Counted from the stretch's first letter, positions 46,661-56,257 are shown. The stretch is 64,000 bases of DNA from Flavobacterium enshiense DK69 (GCF_000498495.1 NZ_AVCS01000008.1:1-64000), one strand, 5' to 3'. The notes: generated by a model not told the origin, from the letters alone. Translations and numbers: made by a program.

Positions 46661-48439
46661 ATGAGATTCAACTTCGTTTACATACTGCTTTTTTTCTCGC
46701 TAACCGTTTTTTCGCAAAACGAACAGTTGGCGCAGAATTATTTTGACCGTGGCGAATTTGAAAAAGCCATTGTTGTTTATGAGGATGTCTTAAAAGTACA
46801 GCCTTATAATTACCCGGTTTTACTTAAGTCCATTGCCTGTTACCAACAGTTGAAGCAATACGAAAAGGCTGAGCAACTGATTCAGAGCCGAATTGAAAAA
46901 ATGAAATTGGATAATCTCTACGTAGAACTTGGCTATAACTATCAGTTACAAAAAAATCAGGAAAAAGCCGATAAGTATTATGCTATCGCTTTGGATAAAA
47001 TCAAAGAAAATCCCAATAATGTTTATGGTATCGCCTATGCTTTCGAACAAAAAGTACTCGTGGAAAAAGCGATTAAGGCCTATGAAATAGGGAAATCTGG
47101 TAATCCAAATCTAAATTTCGATTACCAACTGGCTTTGTTGCAGGGACAGTTAGGGAATATGGAGCTGATGACTGATAAACTACTCGATTTTGCTTTTTCC
47201 AACCCGGCAAATCTTCCGATGGTTCAAAATCAGTTGATGCGGTTCATAACCGAGGATACCAGCGAAAGTTTCAACGCTTACCTGAAAAAAGCCTTATTGC
47301 TTCGTACACAAAAAACGCAGGACATTTTCTGGAACCAATTTTTGAGCTGGTATTTTGTTCAGCAGAAAGAATTCGGAAAAGCCTTCATTCAGGAGAAAGC
47401 CATTTTTAAAAGACAACCTGATAATTTCTATACAATAATCAACCTGGCTAAATTGGCGGTTCAGGAAGACGAAAACGAAATGGCGACTGAAATACTGCAG
47501 TTCATACTGGATAATACACAGGATTTGGGATTGCAAATGGAGGCGCATCATCATTTGCTGTCCATGGAAATTGAAAAGGCTTCAGAAAAAGAATTTCCGG
47601 CAATAAGAGAAAAGCTTAACTTGTTGTTGAAAAAGTACGGCATTTCGCCTTATTCCATGCAATTGCAAATTTTATCCGCACATTTTGATGCTTTCTATCT
47701 GAAGCAATTTGAAACAGCTAAAAATACACTCACCAAAGCGTTGGAATTGCCTTTGAATAATTATCAAAAAGCGGAAGTGAAAGATGAATTGGCAGATATC
47801 TTATTGTTGGACGAAAAATTCAATCAGGCCATAATCTATTATGCTCAGATTGAAGATGATTTGAAAAACGATGAAATCGGACATCAGGCTAGTCTGAAAA
47901 TGGCTAAAGCGAGTTATTTTAAAGGCGATTTCGAATGGGCACAGAAACAGTTTAAAGTTTTGAAATCGTCATCGTCACAATTAATTGCGAATGATGCGCT
48001 GGAATTGTTTTTGCTTATCAGTGACAACACCGTGGAAGATAGTACACAAGTCGCCCTGAAAAAATTCTCCAAAGCCGATTTCTTACTCTATCAGAATAAA
48101 ACAGCTGAAGCGCTTAAAGCATTTAAAACCATATTGACTGAACATAAAGGTCAGGCGATTGAGGATGAAACTTTACTGAAGGTAGGACAATTGTATGAAA
48201 AACAAAGCGATTTCCAACAGGCATTGCTGCTCTATCAGCAGATTTTGGACAATCATAAGGAAAGTATTTACACCGACGAAGCTTTGTTTTATTCAGCGGA
48301 AATTTACCGCAAGAATCTGCAGGATGTAGAAAAGGCAAAGGCACTCTACGAAAAGGTAATTTTTAACCATCAGGACAGTATTCACTTTGTGGATGCCCGA
48401 ACGAATTTCAGAAAACTGAGGGGAGATACGAATTTATGA
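46661..48439 (+). CDS. Exported tetratricopeptide-repeat protein
   Basis: A 592-residue protein with a signal peptide (cleavage near VFSQ) followed almost entirely by helical tetratricopeptide repeats: a first clear unit is LAQNYFDRGEFEKAIVVYEDVLKVQP-like, and later units include AEALKAFKTIL and DEALFYSAEIYRKN. TPR proteins act as protein-binding scaffolds; the partner cannot be inferred. Monocistronic by position, although rsmA follows on the same strand after repeat-rich gaps. Confidence 0.85.
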   Translation: MRFNFVYILLFFSLTVFSQNEQLAQNYFDRGEFEKAIVVYEDVLKVQPYNYPVLLKSIACYQQLKQYEKAEQLIQSRIEKMKLDNLYVELGYNYQLQKNQEKADKYYAIALDKIKENPNNVYGIAYAFEQKVLVEKAIKAYEIGKSGNPNLNFDYQLALLQGQLGNMELMTDKLLDFAFSNPANLPMVQNQLMRFITEDTSESFNAYLKKALLLRTQKTQDIFWNQFLSWYFVQQKEFGKAFIQEKAIFKRQPDNFYTIINLAKLAVQEDENEMATEILQFILDNTQDLGLQMEAHHHLLSMEIEKASEKEFPAIREKLNLLLKKYGISPYSMQLQILSAHFDAFYLKQFETAKNTLTKALELPLNNYQKAEVKDELADILLLDEKFNQAIIYYAQIEDDLKNDEIGHQASLKMAKASYFKGDFEWAQKQFKVLKSSSSQLIANDALELFLLISDNTVEDSTQVALKKFSKADFLLYQNKTAEALKAFKTILTEHKGQAIEDETLLKVGQLYEKQSDFQQALLLYQQILDNHKESIYTDEALFYSAEIYRKNLQDVEKAKALYEKVIFNHQDSIHFVDARTNFRKLRGDTNL

Positions 48440-48592
48440 TAGACAACTTAGAAAATTTGATTTTTTAATCTTTAATTCATGATAGATTTTCTAAAAACCT
48501 AAGAAATCCAACTCTCCAAGATATCTAATCATCTAAAAATCTAAGCCAGTCTACAAGTCTAAGCCAGTCTAATAATATAACAAACTAAAAAA
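48440..48592. repeat. Degenerate 'tctaag' repeats upstream of the DUF4286 gene
   Basis: The gap contains ACTTAGAAAAT and later ATTTTCTAA in inverted order, followed by repeated units such as TCTAAGCCAGTCTACAAG and TCTAAGCCAGTCTAA. It is low-complexity, with no open frame. Confidence 0.5.
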
Positions 48593-48904
48593 ATGATAAT
48601 CTACAACGTAACTATCAATATACACGAAAGCGTTCATGATCAATGGATGAAATGGATGCAGGAAAAACACATCAACGACGTTTTGGCCACGGGGAAATTC
48701 ACGTCGGCGCGTATGGTAAAGGTGTTGGTAGACGAAGAAATGGGAGGGGTGACGTATTCCATTCAGTATACCACTGATTCCAAAGAGACCTTACAGCGTT
48801 ATTACGACGAAGACGCGCCAAGGCTCCGCGAAGAGGGATTGCGTCTTTTCGGCGATAAAATGTTGGCCTTCCGTACCGAATTGGAGTTGATTTCAGAACA
48901 TTAA
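48593..48904 (+). CDS. DUF4286 family protein
   Basis: A 103-residue cytosolic protein of the DUF4286 type: MIIYNVTINI opening, HDQWMKWMQEKHI, and YSIQYTTDSKETLQRYYDEDAPRLREEG towards the end. The fold is predicted to be a ferredoxin-like (dimeric alpha/beta barrel) domain; function unknown. It is bounded on both sides by degenerate short repeats, which is unusual for this window. Confidence 0.88.
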   Translation: MIIYNVTINIHESVHDQWMKWMQEKHINDVLATGKFTSARMVKVLVDEEMGGVTYSIQYTTDSKETLQRYYDEDAPRLREEGLRLFGDKMLAFRTELELISEH

Positions 48905-49081
48905 GATAGACCACTTAGATTTTTAGACTGACTTAGACCACTTAGATTTTTGAATGAATGCTGCTTTTAAATTGCACTAATTTAAAAAGTTTAATGATCT
49001 GACTTTCTAAGAAGTCCAAAATCTAACTTTCTAAGAAGTCTAAATTTCTATCAAACTAAAATAATCTAAGAAGTCTAAATA
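48905..49081. repeat. Inverted degenerate 'cttaga'/'tctaag' repeats before rsmA
   Basis: The left half contains several CTTAGA/CTTAGAC units and the right half several TCTAAGAAGTCTAAA units, which are their reverse complement. The region could fold into a long imperfect hairpin. No gene or promoter consensus is evident within it. Confidence 0.55.
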
Positions 49082-49861
49082 ATGGACAAAGTAAAAGCAA
49101 AAAAACACCTCGGACAGCATTTCCTGAACGATGAAAGCATAGCCAAAGATATAGCCGATGCGCTGACATTGAAAGGCTATAAAAACGTATTGGAAATTGG
49201 CCCTGGAATGGGTGTGCTTACCAAATATCTGTTGGAGAAGCCCATCGACACTTATGTGATCGAAATTGATACCGAATCAGTGGCTTACCTCGATGCGCAT
49301 TATCCTAAATTGCATGGAAAAATTATCTCCAAAGATTTTTTAAAGTACAATATCAAGGAAGTTTTCAACGATGAACCTTTCGCCATCATCGGGAACTTTC
49401 CGTATAATATTTCCACACAGATTGTGTTCAGAACTTTGGAACTTCGCGACCAGATTCCGGAATTTTCAGGGATGTTCCAAAAAGAGGTGGCTGAACGAAT
49501 CTGTTCTCCAAAAGGGAGTAAGGTTTACGGTATCTTATCGGTATTAGCACAGGCCTTTTACGATGTGGAATACCTGTTTACGGTAAGCGAACATGTGTTT
49601 ACGCCGCCGCCAAAAGTAAAATCCGGGGTGATGCGAATGATCCGTAAGGAAAATTACGAATTGCCTTGTGATGAAAAATTGCTGTTCACTGTTGTGAAAA
49701 CATCCTTCAACCAAAGAAGAAAGACACTTAGAAACAGCTTAAAATCGATGAATCTGTCGGATAATTTAAGAGAAGATAGTATCTTTGACCTCCGTCCGGA
49801 ACAGCTTTCCGTAGAACAATTCATAGAACTTACTCAAAAAATAGGAGCCGATGGAGTTTAA
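49082..49861 (+). CDS. rsmA: 16S rRNA dimethyladenosine transferase
   Basis: Dimethylates the two adjacent adenosines near the 3' end of 16S rRNA (KsgA). The 259 residues start [13 protein letters not shown], with the SAM-binding [14 protein letters not shown] and catalytic NFPYNIST (NxPY class), plus [13 protein letters not shown]. Full length. The mgtE start overlaps its end by 11 bp, so the two are translationally coupled. Confidence 0.97.
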   Translation: MDKVKAKKHLGQHFLNDESIAKDIADALTLKGYKNVLEIGPGMGVLTKYLLEKPIDTYVIEIDTESVAYLDAHYPKLHGKIISKDFLKYNIKEVFNDEPFAIIGNFPYNISTQIVFRTLELRDQIPEFSGMFQKEVAERICSPKGSKVYGILSVLAQAFYDVEYLFTVSEHVFTPPPKVKSGVMRMIRKENYELPCDEKLLFTVVKTSFNQRRKTLRNSLKSMNLSDNLREDSIFDLRPEQLSVEQFIELTQKIGADGV

Positions 49862-51203
49862 AATCAGCAAAGACCTAATTCAACAATTAGAGCAACTTAT
49901 TCAAAGCAAAAACGACCAGCAACTGGAAGTATTGCTGAATGATTTGCACCATGCTGATATTGCCGAAATCCTTGACGAACTGGATTTTGATGAAGCAACC
50001 TATATTTTTAAAGTTCTGGATTCCGAGAAAACAGCGGAAATCCTGTTGGAACTGGAAGACGATTTGCGTGAAAACATTTTGCAACGTCTTTCAGCCAAAG
50101 AAATTGCCGAAGAGTTGGACGAGTTGGATACCGACGACGCGGCCGACATTATTGCTGAACTTCCACAGTCTAAAATGGAAGAGGTTATCTCCGAGCTGGA
50201 AGATGTTGAACACGCCAAAGACATTGTCGATTTGTTGCGTTACGATGAAGATACTGCCGGAGGTTTGATGGGAAAAGAGTTAGTGAAAGTCAACGAAAAT
50301 TGGAACGTACTCACCTGTGTTAAAGAGATGCGCCAGCAGGCGGAGCATGTTACCCGCGTGCACTCCATTTATGTGGTGGATGACGAAGATCGCCTGAAAG
50401 GCCGTTTGTCGCTGAAAGACTTGCTTACCACTTCAACCAAAACGCCTATCAGTGATGTCTATATCAAAAAAGTAGATTACGTGAAAGTGGATACCCCCGA
50501 TGTGGAAGTAGCCCGTATCATGCAAAAATACGACTTGGAAGCTATTCCTGTGGTAGACGAAATGGGCCGTTTGGTAGGCCGTATCACCATTGACGATATC
50601 GTAGACGTAATCAAGGAAGAAGCCGATAAAGATTACCAGTTAGCGGCCGGTATCTCACAGGACGTTGAGGCGGATGACAGTATCTTAGAACTTACCCGTG
50701 CCCGTTTGCCTTGGCTGGTTTTGGCTTTGCTTGGCGGTTTTGTCAGTGTGAAAGTTTTAGGGCTTTTCGAACCGGCGATGGAAGGCCATAAAGCCTTGTT
50801 CTTTTTTACTCCGTTAATTGCTGCTATGGGCGGAAATGTGGGAGTGCAGTCCTCGGCGATCATCGTGCAGGGTTTGGCTAACAATGCCATAACCGGAAGT
50901 ATCATCCAACGTTTGTTGAAAGAGTTGTCTCTTAGTTTGTTAAACGGATTGATATTGTCGGCTATCCTTTTTGCTGGTAGTTACTTCTTGTTGGGATACG
51001 AAATCCATATTGGGATTACTGTGACCATTGCGCTGTTATCGGTAATTATCATTGCTTCCTTAAACGGGACTTTTATCCCAATCATTTTAAACAAATATGG
51101 TATCGACCCAGCTTTGGCTACGGGGCCGTTTATTACCACAAGTAACGATATCCTTGGGATTCTAATTTACTTCTCTATTGCGCGTCTTATCTTAGGGTTC
51201 TAA
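49851..51203 (+). CDS. mgtE: Magnesium transporter MgtE
   Basis: A magnesium channel of 450 aa. It has the N-terminal acidic helical MgtE_N domain (repeated DELDFDEAT-, [17 protein letters not shown] helices, residues ~1-130), a CBS pair (about 140-260), and five membrane helices at the C-terminus with the pore segment [11 protein letters not shown]. Cytosolic magnesium gates the channel through the acidic domains. Overlaps rsmA; the stop codon overlaps that of the convergent corA gene. Confidence 0.96.
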   Translation: MEFKISKDLIQQLEQLIQSKNDQQLEVLLNDLHHADIAEILDELDFDEATYIFKVLDSEKTAEILLELEDDLRENILQRLSAKEIAEELDELDTDDAADIIAELPQSKMEEVISELEDVEHAKDIVDLLRYDEDTAGGLMGKELVKVNENWNVLTCVKEMRQQAEHVTRVHSIYVVDDEDRLKGRLSLKDLLTTSTKTPISDVYIKKVDYVKVDTPDVEVARIMQKYDLEAIPVVDEMGRLVGRITIDDIVDVIKEEADKDYQLAAGISQDVEADDSILELTRARLPWLVLALLGGFVSVKVLGLFEPAMEGHKALFFFTPLIAAMGGNVGVQSSAIIVQGLANNAITGSIIQRLLKELSLSLLNGLILSAILFAGSYFLLGYEIHIGITVTIALLSVIIIASLNGTFIPIILNKYGIDPALATGPFITTSNDILGILIYFSIARLILGF

Positions 51204-52129
51204 AAGAGGTTTTTCTTTTTGAACAACAGTACGCCTATCATTGCTAATATTGCCGATGCACAGGTAACTATCCAAATCCCGTGTGGGTTATTTTCCAACT
51301 CGTTCGGAACATTCATGCCGTACAAACTCGCTATCAGCGTAGGAATCATCAGAATGATTGAAACGGAAGTAAGTCGTTTCATGAGAACGTTCAGGTTGTT
51401 GGAAATCACCGAAGCATAGGCATCCATCATCCCCGCAAGGATATTGCTGTAGATGTTGGACATTTCCTGTGCCTGTTTCAATTCGATGTCTACGTCTTCC
51501 AATAGATCTTCGTCAAAATGTTCCCGTTCGTTTTTAAGGTTTTTTATGCGATGGAACAAAATGTCATTGCCTTTAATTGATGTGATAAAGAAAACAAGGC
51601 ATTTTTCCAGTTGCATTAAAGCCTGCAAGTCTTCATTTTTAATGGATTTTTCCAAATGATCTTCTGCCAGTTTGATGCGCTGGTTGATTTGTTTCAGGTA
51701 TTTCAAGTACCAGACACTGGAAGACAGCAGGAGTTTCAGTACCAAATCGAAATGGTTCTGGATGTTGATGTTTTTGCGTTGCGTATGCACAACGAAGTCG
51801 TCCAGCAATTCGGTTTTATGAAAACAGACGGTTACAAAAATGCCTTCTTTGAAAATACAGCCAAGCGGAATGGTGGTAAAAGGCAGGTTGGAATCGTTGT
51901 TTTTATAAGGGATTCGGAGAATGATCAGATGCCATCCGTCTTCTTCCTCTATACGCGGACGCTCGTCTGTGTCTTCGATATCGTTGTAAAAAGCTTCGGG
52001 AATCTGCAGTTCGTTCAATAAGAAATTACGATCGTCTGCGGTTGGGTTTTCAATCGCCATCCAGCAATTGTCGGTTTGGCTCTCAGTGGCTACCAGCCCT
52101 GAAATACCATTTCTGTAGAAGTTTTTCAT
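51200..52129 (-). CDS. CorA-family magnesium transporter
   Basis: A 309-residue 2-TM transporter. The large N-terminal cytosolic domain (EDTDERPRIEEEDGWHLIILRIPY) is followed by a long helix and two C-terminal membrane spans bearing the GMN selectivity signature (YGMNVPNELENNPHG). It is convergent with mgtE: its TAG stop (51202-51200) shares two bases with the mgtE TAA. Two unrelated magnesium transport systems are thus encoded tail to tail. CorA-type proteins can also move cobalt or zinc. Confidence 0.93.
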   Translation of the reverse strand: MKNFYRNGISGLVATESQTDNCWMAIENPTADDRNFLLNELQIPEAFYNDIEDTDERPRIEEEDGWHLIILRIPYKNNDSNLPFTTIPLGCIFKEGIFVTVCFHKTELLDDFVVHTQRKNINIQNHFDLVLKLLLSSSVWYLKYLKQINQRIKLAEDHLEKSIKNEDLQALMQLEKCLVFFITSIKGNDILFHRIKNLKNEREHFDEDLLEDVDIELKQAQEMSNIYSNILAGMMDAYASVISNNLNVLMKRLTSVSIILMIPTLIASLYGMNVPNELENNPHGIWIVTCASAILAMIGVLLFKKKNLF

Positions 52130-52317
52130 TCTTTACGCTTCATGTTTGTCGAATAAAGCGCAAGATGAGTGCTTTATTCGTGTTTAATTGATTTTCCTCA
52201 GGGAACTATCCATAGTTGTTAACTCGAAATTTTGGCAAAAGTAGGTTTTAATGAACAAGCTACTCTTAAAATTTGCATAATTTATTGCCGGGTTGTCCTG
52301 CCCAAAAAAGAAAGAAC

Positions 52318-52344
52318 TTGTTTTGATCCAATTTCGTACATTTG
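52318..52344 (+). promoter_or_regulatory. Promoter of the 2-hydroxyacid dehydrogenase gene
   Basis: TTG at 52318-52320 and TACATTTG at 52337-52344 (16-bp spacing). The -7 element lies downstream of the in-frame TTG at 52293, which therefore is unlikely to be the translation start. Confidence 0.55.
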
Positions 52345-52364
52345 GGAAACCTGAATTAAAGACC

Positions 52365-53312
52365 TTGAAACCACAAGAAGTAAAAATACTCCATATCGAC
52401 AGCAACCATCCACTGTTGTGGGAACAATTAGTTAAAGCCGGATTTCAGAATTTCGAAGATTTTAAATCATCAAAACACGAAATCGAAGCAAAGATTCATG
52501 AATATCACGGCATAGTAATCCGAAGCCGTTTTAAAATTGACAAAGACTTTCTCGACAAAGCCGCCAATCTGCAGTTCATTGCCCGTGTAGGAGCCGGCTT
52601 GGAAAGCATCGACTGTGAGTATGCTGAAAGTAAAGGCGTACACCTTATTGCTGCCCCCGAAGGCAATCGCAATGCCGTTGGTGAGCATGCTCTTGGGATG
52701 TTATTGTCGCTTTTCAATAATCTGAATAGAGCCGACCGGGAAGTGCGCAGCGGTCATTGGAACCGCGAAAGTAACCGTGGTCACGAACTCGATGGAAAAA
52801 CGGTGGGTATTATCGGTTATGGGAATATGGGGAAATCGTTTGCTAAAAAACTCCGTGGTTTTGATGTGGAGGTTTTGTGTTACGATATTTTAAGCGGTAT
52901 AGGTGACGAAAATGCGCGTCAGGTAAGTTTGGCTGAATTTCAGCAGAAAGTCGATGTAGTAAGCTTGCATACGCCCTGGACACCTGAAACGGACAAAATG
53001 ATCAATACCGATTTGATAAATGCCTTTGCCAAACCGTTCTGGTTCATCAATACGGCAAGAGGTAATAGTGTTGTTACGGCTGATTTAGTAGCTGCTTTGC
53101 AATCCAAAAAAATTCTCGGTGCCGGTTTGGACGTACTGGAATATGAAAAACTATCGTTCGAACATTTGTTTGAAGGAGAAAAGCCGCCCGCCTTCGAGTA
53201 CCTGCTGCAGGCCGACAATGTTTTGCTTTCGCCACACATCGCCGGTTGGACCGTGGAAAGTAAAGTGAAACTGGCACAAACCATTGTGGATAAGATCGTG
53301 CAGTTGCACTAA
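52365..53312 (+). CDS. D-isomer-specific 2-hydroxyacid dehydrogenase (phosphoglycerate dehydrogenase-like)
   Basis: An NAD-dependent oxidoreductase of about 315 aa. It has the substrate-domain ARVGAGLESID, the dinucleotide fold GKTVGIIGYGNMG, the catalytic arginine in NTARG, the glutamate in LDVLEYE, and the histidine in SPHIAGWT. A 3-phosphoglycerate dehydrogenase is likely by similarity, but the ACT domain of SerA is absent, so the substrate remains open. The start is a TTG at 52365 (MKPQEVKILHIDSNHP), chosen because of the promoter at 52318-52344; no nearby ATG is in frame. Confidence 0.85.
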   Translation: MKPQEVKILHIDSNHPLLWEQLVKAGFQNFEDFKSSKHEIEAKIHEYHGIVIRSRFKIDKDFLDKAANLQFIARVGAGLESIDCEYAESKGVHLIAAPEGNRNAVGEHALGMLLSLFNNLNRADREVRSGHWNRESNRGHELDGKTVGIIGYGNMGKSFAKKLRGFDVEVLCYDILSGIGDENARQVSLAEFQQKVDVVSLHTPWTPETDKMINTDLINAFAKPFWFINTARGNSVVTADLVAALQSKKILGAGLDVLEYEKLSFEHLFEGEKPPAFEYLLQADNVLLSPHIAGWTVESKVKLAQTIVDKIVQLH

Positions 53313-53412
53313 GAACACTCTCCAGAAACTCTCGCATTGGCAAGGGGTTCTTAACTTTGTTTAATTTTTTTTAAAATAAAATTTTTAGCTTAATGTTGTT
53401 TTGTCTTCGATC

Positions 53413-53434
53413 TTTCGACAGGCTCAGGACAAAG
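53413..53434 (+). repeat. REP-like 'ttcgacaggctcagg' element
   Basis: TTTCGACAGGCTCAGG matches the core of a palindromic repeat common in many bacterial genomes ('ttcgacaagctcag'). The flanks TTTGTC (about 53399-53405) and GACAAA (53428-53433) are complementary, so it could form a stem-loop. It sits at the left edge of the AT-rich accessory block. Confidence 0.5.
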
Positions 53435-53523
53435 ATGAACTATTGTTTGTTTTTGGAATTACATGGTCTATTGGAAGTGGTGCTTTATATATTTGCGGGC
53501 TTATTTCATTTTTTTAGACTACA

Positions 53524-55704
53524 ATGACAAACTACATTAATAAATTAAAACACATAGTTCCAACATTTTTAATAATATCCCTTGGAAGCGTAATCGGAGT
53601 TTTATTGTTTAGATGGCTTTTTTGTGTTCAATTTCCAATCATTGATATAAAAGAAGAAGTTTGGGAATTTTGGATACCAATTATTTTACCTTGGATAGTA
53701 ATGACTCTTTGGTTTAGACAACGGCTAAGAGTTCTAACATTCAAACGAGATAACGACAAAGGAAGAGTCTTTTTTCAATTTATTGCTTGGCTTAGCATGT
53801 TTGCAATGTTAGCGATATCCCAAAATTATTTAACTACCGCAAGTGGTAAGCTAAAAACCATTGAGAGCATCGACGACATAGATAAAGTTGAAAAATCGAG
53901 ATATTACAAATTGAACAACTTTATAGTTGCAACATATTTTGGAGGCACATACACTGATTTCAGAACAAGCGGAAAATATAATCAACATCTTAACTTTGAT
54001 ATTTTCTTCATTACTCCAATTGTTCCGGATTCAACAATGATTCAAAGCGTTCCAAAAAAATGGTACGGTGTTAAATTCCAAAAGCAAATTAACAACCGTA
54101 TCAGTAATGAAGAGAAGGAGAGGAAATATAAAGATTTTTTTAGCGAGTGTGTTCAAAAAATGAAGAGTTATAATTTTCATTCTCTAGACCATTTTGAAAG
54201 AATACCTACTTCTGATGACAGGGAAAATTATCTAAAAGCAATTGAAGCAAGAACTAAAGAAAAAGCAGATGATAGTTTTGTGATTTTAAAGCCTGTACAG
54301 GAAGAATTCGAAAAAAGAAACGGAAATAAATTTGCTTGGATTTTCGGTTCATTCGGTATCGGTCTCGGCATTTTATTGTTTTCACTTATTTGGCCTGGTT
54401 ATAGTGAAACGGAGAGAAAAAAATTTTTGCAAGGCAAGAAACCAAAACAAGATGATATTGCAGATATGTTAAATTATCTAATTCCTAAAGGAAGTCATTT
54501 TGTAACGTCTATAATTTTAGATTTAAACATTTTAGTATTTCTGATAATGATTTTTTCAGGAATAAACATTATTTCTCCTAGCGGTCTTGAATTGTTAGAG
54601 TGGGGAGGAAATAGAAGGATTGAAACGATGAATGGAGAATGGTGGCGTCTTTTCACAAGTATGTTTTTACATGGAGGGATTATGCATCTATTTTTGAATA
54701 TATATGGACTTGTAATTGCGGCACTTTTTATTGAGCCAATACTTGGAAGAAAAAACTATTTCACACTATACCTTTTATCTGGTCTTTGTGGTAGTCTCGC
54801 AAGTATCTGGTGGTATCCAAATATAATTAGCGTTGGTGCATCAGGGGCTATTTTTGGGCTTTATGGGGCAATACTTGGATTATTATTAACTGATGCTTTT
54901 CCAAAAGAAGGTAAAAGGTTTGTTTTTATGATGATAGGAATTTACGTCTTTATAAACCTTCTTTGGGGATTAACTGGTGGAATTGACAATGCGGCTCATA
55001 TTGGTGGACTCATAAGCGGAGCATTTATTGGTATATTACTATATAAAATTGACTCAAAAAAGAAGAACGCAAGCTCCTTTGAGGGTCGAAGCGGGAATAA
55101 TACCGATAAATTATATACTAAAATAGTATTGTCAATTGGAATTTTAATAATTATATTTAGTTTAATTCCAATAATTAAAAACCGAGATACTTCCATCAAA
55201 AAACAGCAACATAGCACACAAAATAAATTAAACCTTTACAATTTGAAAAATTGTATCATTTGGAGGCAAGGTGTGAATATTAGCATTAAGGATTTTGAAA
55301 TGTCCCCAGATTATAATTCTGAACAAAACATGTTTTTTTGGAATGGAATAACTTTAGAATCTAATGGTTACGGGGGTTTTGAAGCATTAGCCATTTTTGA
55401 CAAAAGCAAATCATGGACTAAAGACACAATTCAATTTAATTATAAAGAAATACTCGAAGTGCAAAAACTATCATTCGATTTAGCCGAACTTTATGCCCGA
55501 AAAATGAATGCTGAAATAAGAAAAGTCAGAGATAACGAAGTAAATGATACTCTTGAATTAGAAAATTTAGACAAACATTGCAGAATGATCTATGAGAAGT
55601 ATGAAAAAGCAAATAGTCAAATGCTATTAAACGGTGAAACAACTAAGGAAATTATTTCATATTGGAGACCAAAAATTGACCAAGCATTGTCAGAATCAAA
55701 ATAA
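53524..55704 (+). CDS. Rhomboid-family intramembrane serine protease with large N-terminal region
   Basis: A 726-residue membrane protein. Residues ~10-110 contain three hydrophobic helices, then a hydrophilic 200-residue region and another membrane helix. The rhomboid domain runs from about 340 to 510: loop motif EWWRLFTSMFLHGG near 371-384 with its HLFLN helix, nucleophile S440 in GASGAIFG, and the catalytic H492 in NAAHIGG. A 200-residue soluble C-terminal domain follows. The catalytic dyad is intact. The N- and C-terminal domains are not recognised. The gene is AT-richer and uses more ATA and AGA codons than its neighbours. Confidence 0.88.
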   Translation: MTNYINKLKHIVPTFLIISLGSVIGVLLFRWLFCVQFPIIDIKEEVWEFWIPIILPWIVMTLWFRQRLRVLTFKRDNDKGRVFFQFIAWLSMFAMLAISQNYLTTASGKLKTIESIDDIDKVEKSRYYKLNNFIVATYFGGTYTDFRTSGKYNQHLNFDIFFITPIVPDSTMIQSVPKKWYGVKFQKQINNRISNEEKERKYKDFFSECVQKMKSYNFHSLDHFERIPTSDDRENYLKAIEARTKEKADDSFVILKPVQEEFEKRNGNKFAWIFGSFGIGLGILLFSLIWPGYSETERKKFLQGKKPKQDDIADMLNYLIPKGSHFVTSIILDLNILVFLIMIFSGINIISPSGLELLEWGGNRRIETMNGEWWRLFTSMFLHGGIMHLFLNIYGLVIAALFIEPILGRKNYFTLYLLSGLCGSLASIWWYPNIISVGASGAIFGLYGAILGLLLTDAFPKEGKRFVFMMIGIYVFINLLWGLTGGIDNAAHIGGLISGAFIGILLYKIDSKKKNASSFEGRSGNNTDKLYTKIVLSIGILIIIFSLIPIIKNRDTSIKKQQHSTQNKLNLYNLKNCIIWRQGVNISIKDFEMSPDYNSEQNMFFWNGITLESNGYGGFEALAIFDKSKSWTKDTIQFNYKEILEVQKLSFDLAELYARKMNAEIRKVRDNEVNDTLELENLDKHCRMIYEKYEKANSQMLLNGETTKEIISYWRPKIDQALSESK

Positions 55705-55709
55705 AACTT

Positions 55710-55844
55710 CCGCTAACAGCGGTTTGATGAAATTGGGGTTTGGGTTTATAATGGAAAGATCTTTTTGTATATTAGACTTAGTGATAAAGCAAACTAAAGG
55801 AATAAAATCCCCGCCTTCACAAAATCGGTGGGTCGTTATCGGTA
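55710..55844. repeat. attC-like imperfect inverted repeat after the rhomboid gene
   Basis: CCGCTAACAGCGG at 55710-55722 opens the element and GTTATCGG at about 55835-55842 closes it. The reverse complement of the right end (starting CCGATAAC) aligns with the left end (CCGCTAAC) and shares TTTG-TGAA-like and GGGG-TTT blocks about 10-30 bp in. The whole is about 135 bp, starting 6 bp after the rhomboid stop. It resembles an integron attC site or a MITE in organisation; no integrase gene is in the window. Confidence 0.45.
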
Positions 55845-55885
55845 ATTGTAACAACTGACACTCCAAATACAAACCGACAAAGAAT

Positions 55886-56257
55886 ATGATAAGAAAAATT
55901 TTAAGCATCATCGTTGGTTACGCAATATTCGTTGTGACTTCACTTGCGCTTTTTAAATTTTCGGGACACGCCCCTCATTCTGATGCAACGACTGCCTTTA
56001 TCGTCTTGACAACTATTTATGGAGCATTCTTTTCATTTGTTGCCGGACTGGTTACACTAATTATCGCAAAGACAAAAAACTTAAAAATCAATTTTGTTCT
56101 CGCCTTGATCATTGCTGGTTTCGCACTATTTTCTCTTCTAAAATCAGCGGGTAGTCATTGGACACAATTACTTGCTATTTTTATCTTTTCACCAGTGTCA
56201 ATAATGGGTGGGTTATTTTATAACAAGCGGCATAAACACAATGAAGGAAATCATTGA
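55886..56257 (+). CDS. Small four-helix membrane protein
   Basis: A 123-residue hydrophobic protein with about four membrane helices (residues 5-25, 37-58, 68-88, 96-113) and a basic C-terminus ending in NKRHKHNEGNH. I recognise no family. It lies in the accessory block just past the attC-like element, 47 bp ahead of an amidohydrolase gene on the same strand. Confidence 0.7.
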   Translation: MIRKILSIIVGYAIFVVTSLALFKFSGHAPHSDATTAFIVLTTIYGAFFSFVAGLVTLIIAKTKNLKINFVLALIIAGFALFSLLKSAGSHWTQLLAIFIFSPVSIMGGLFYNKRHKHNEGNH

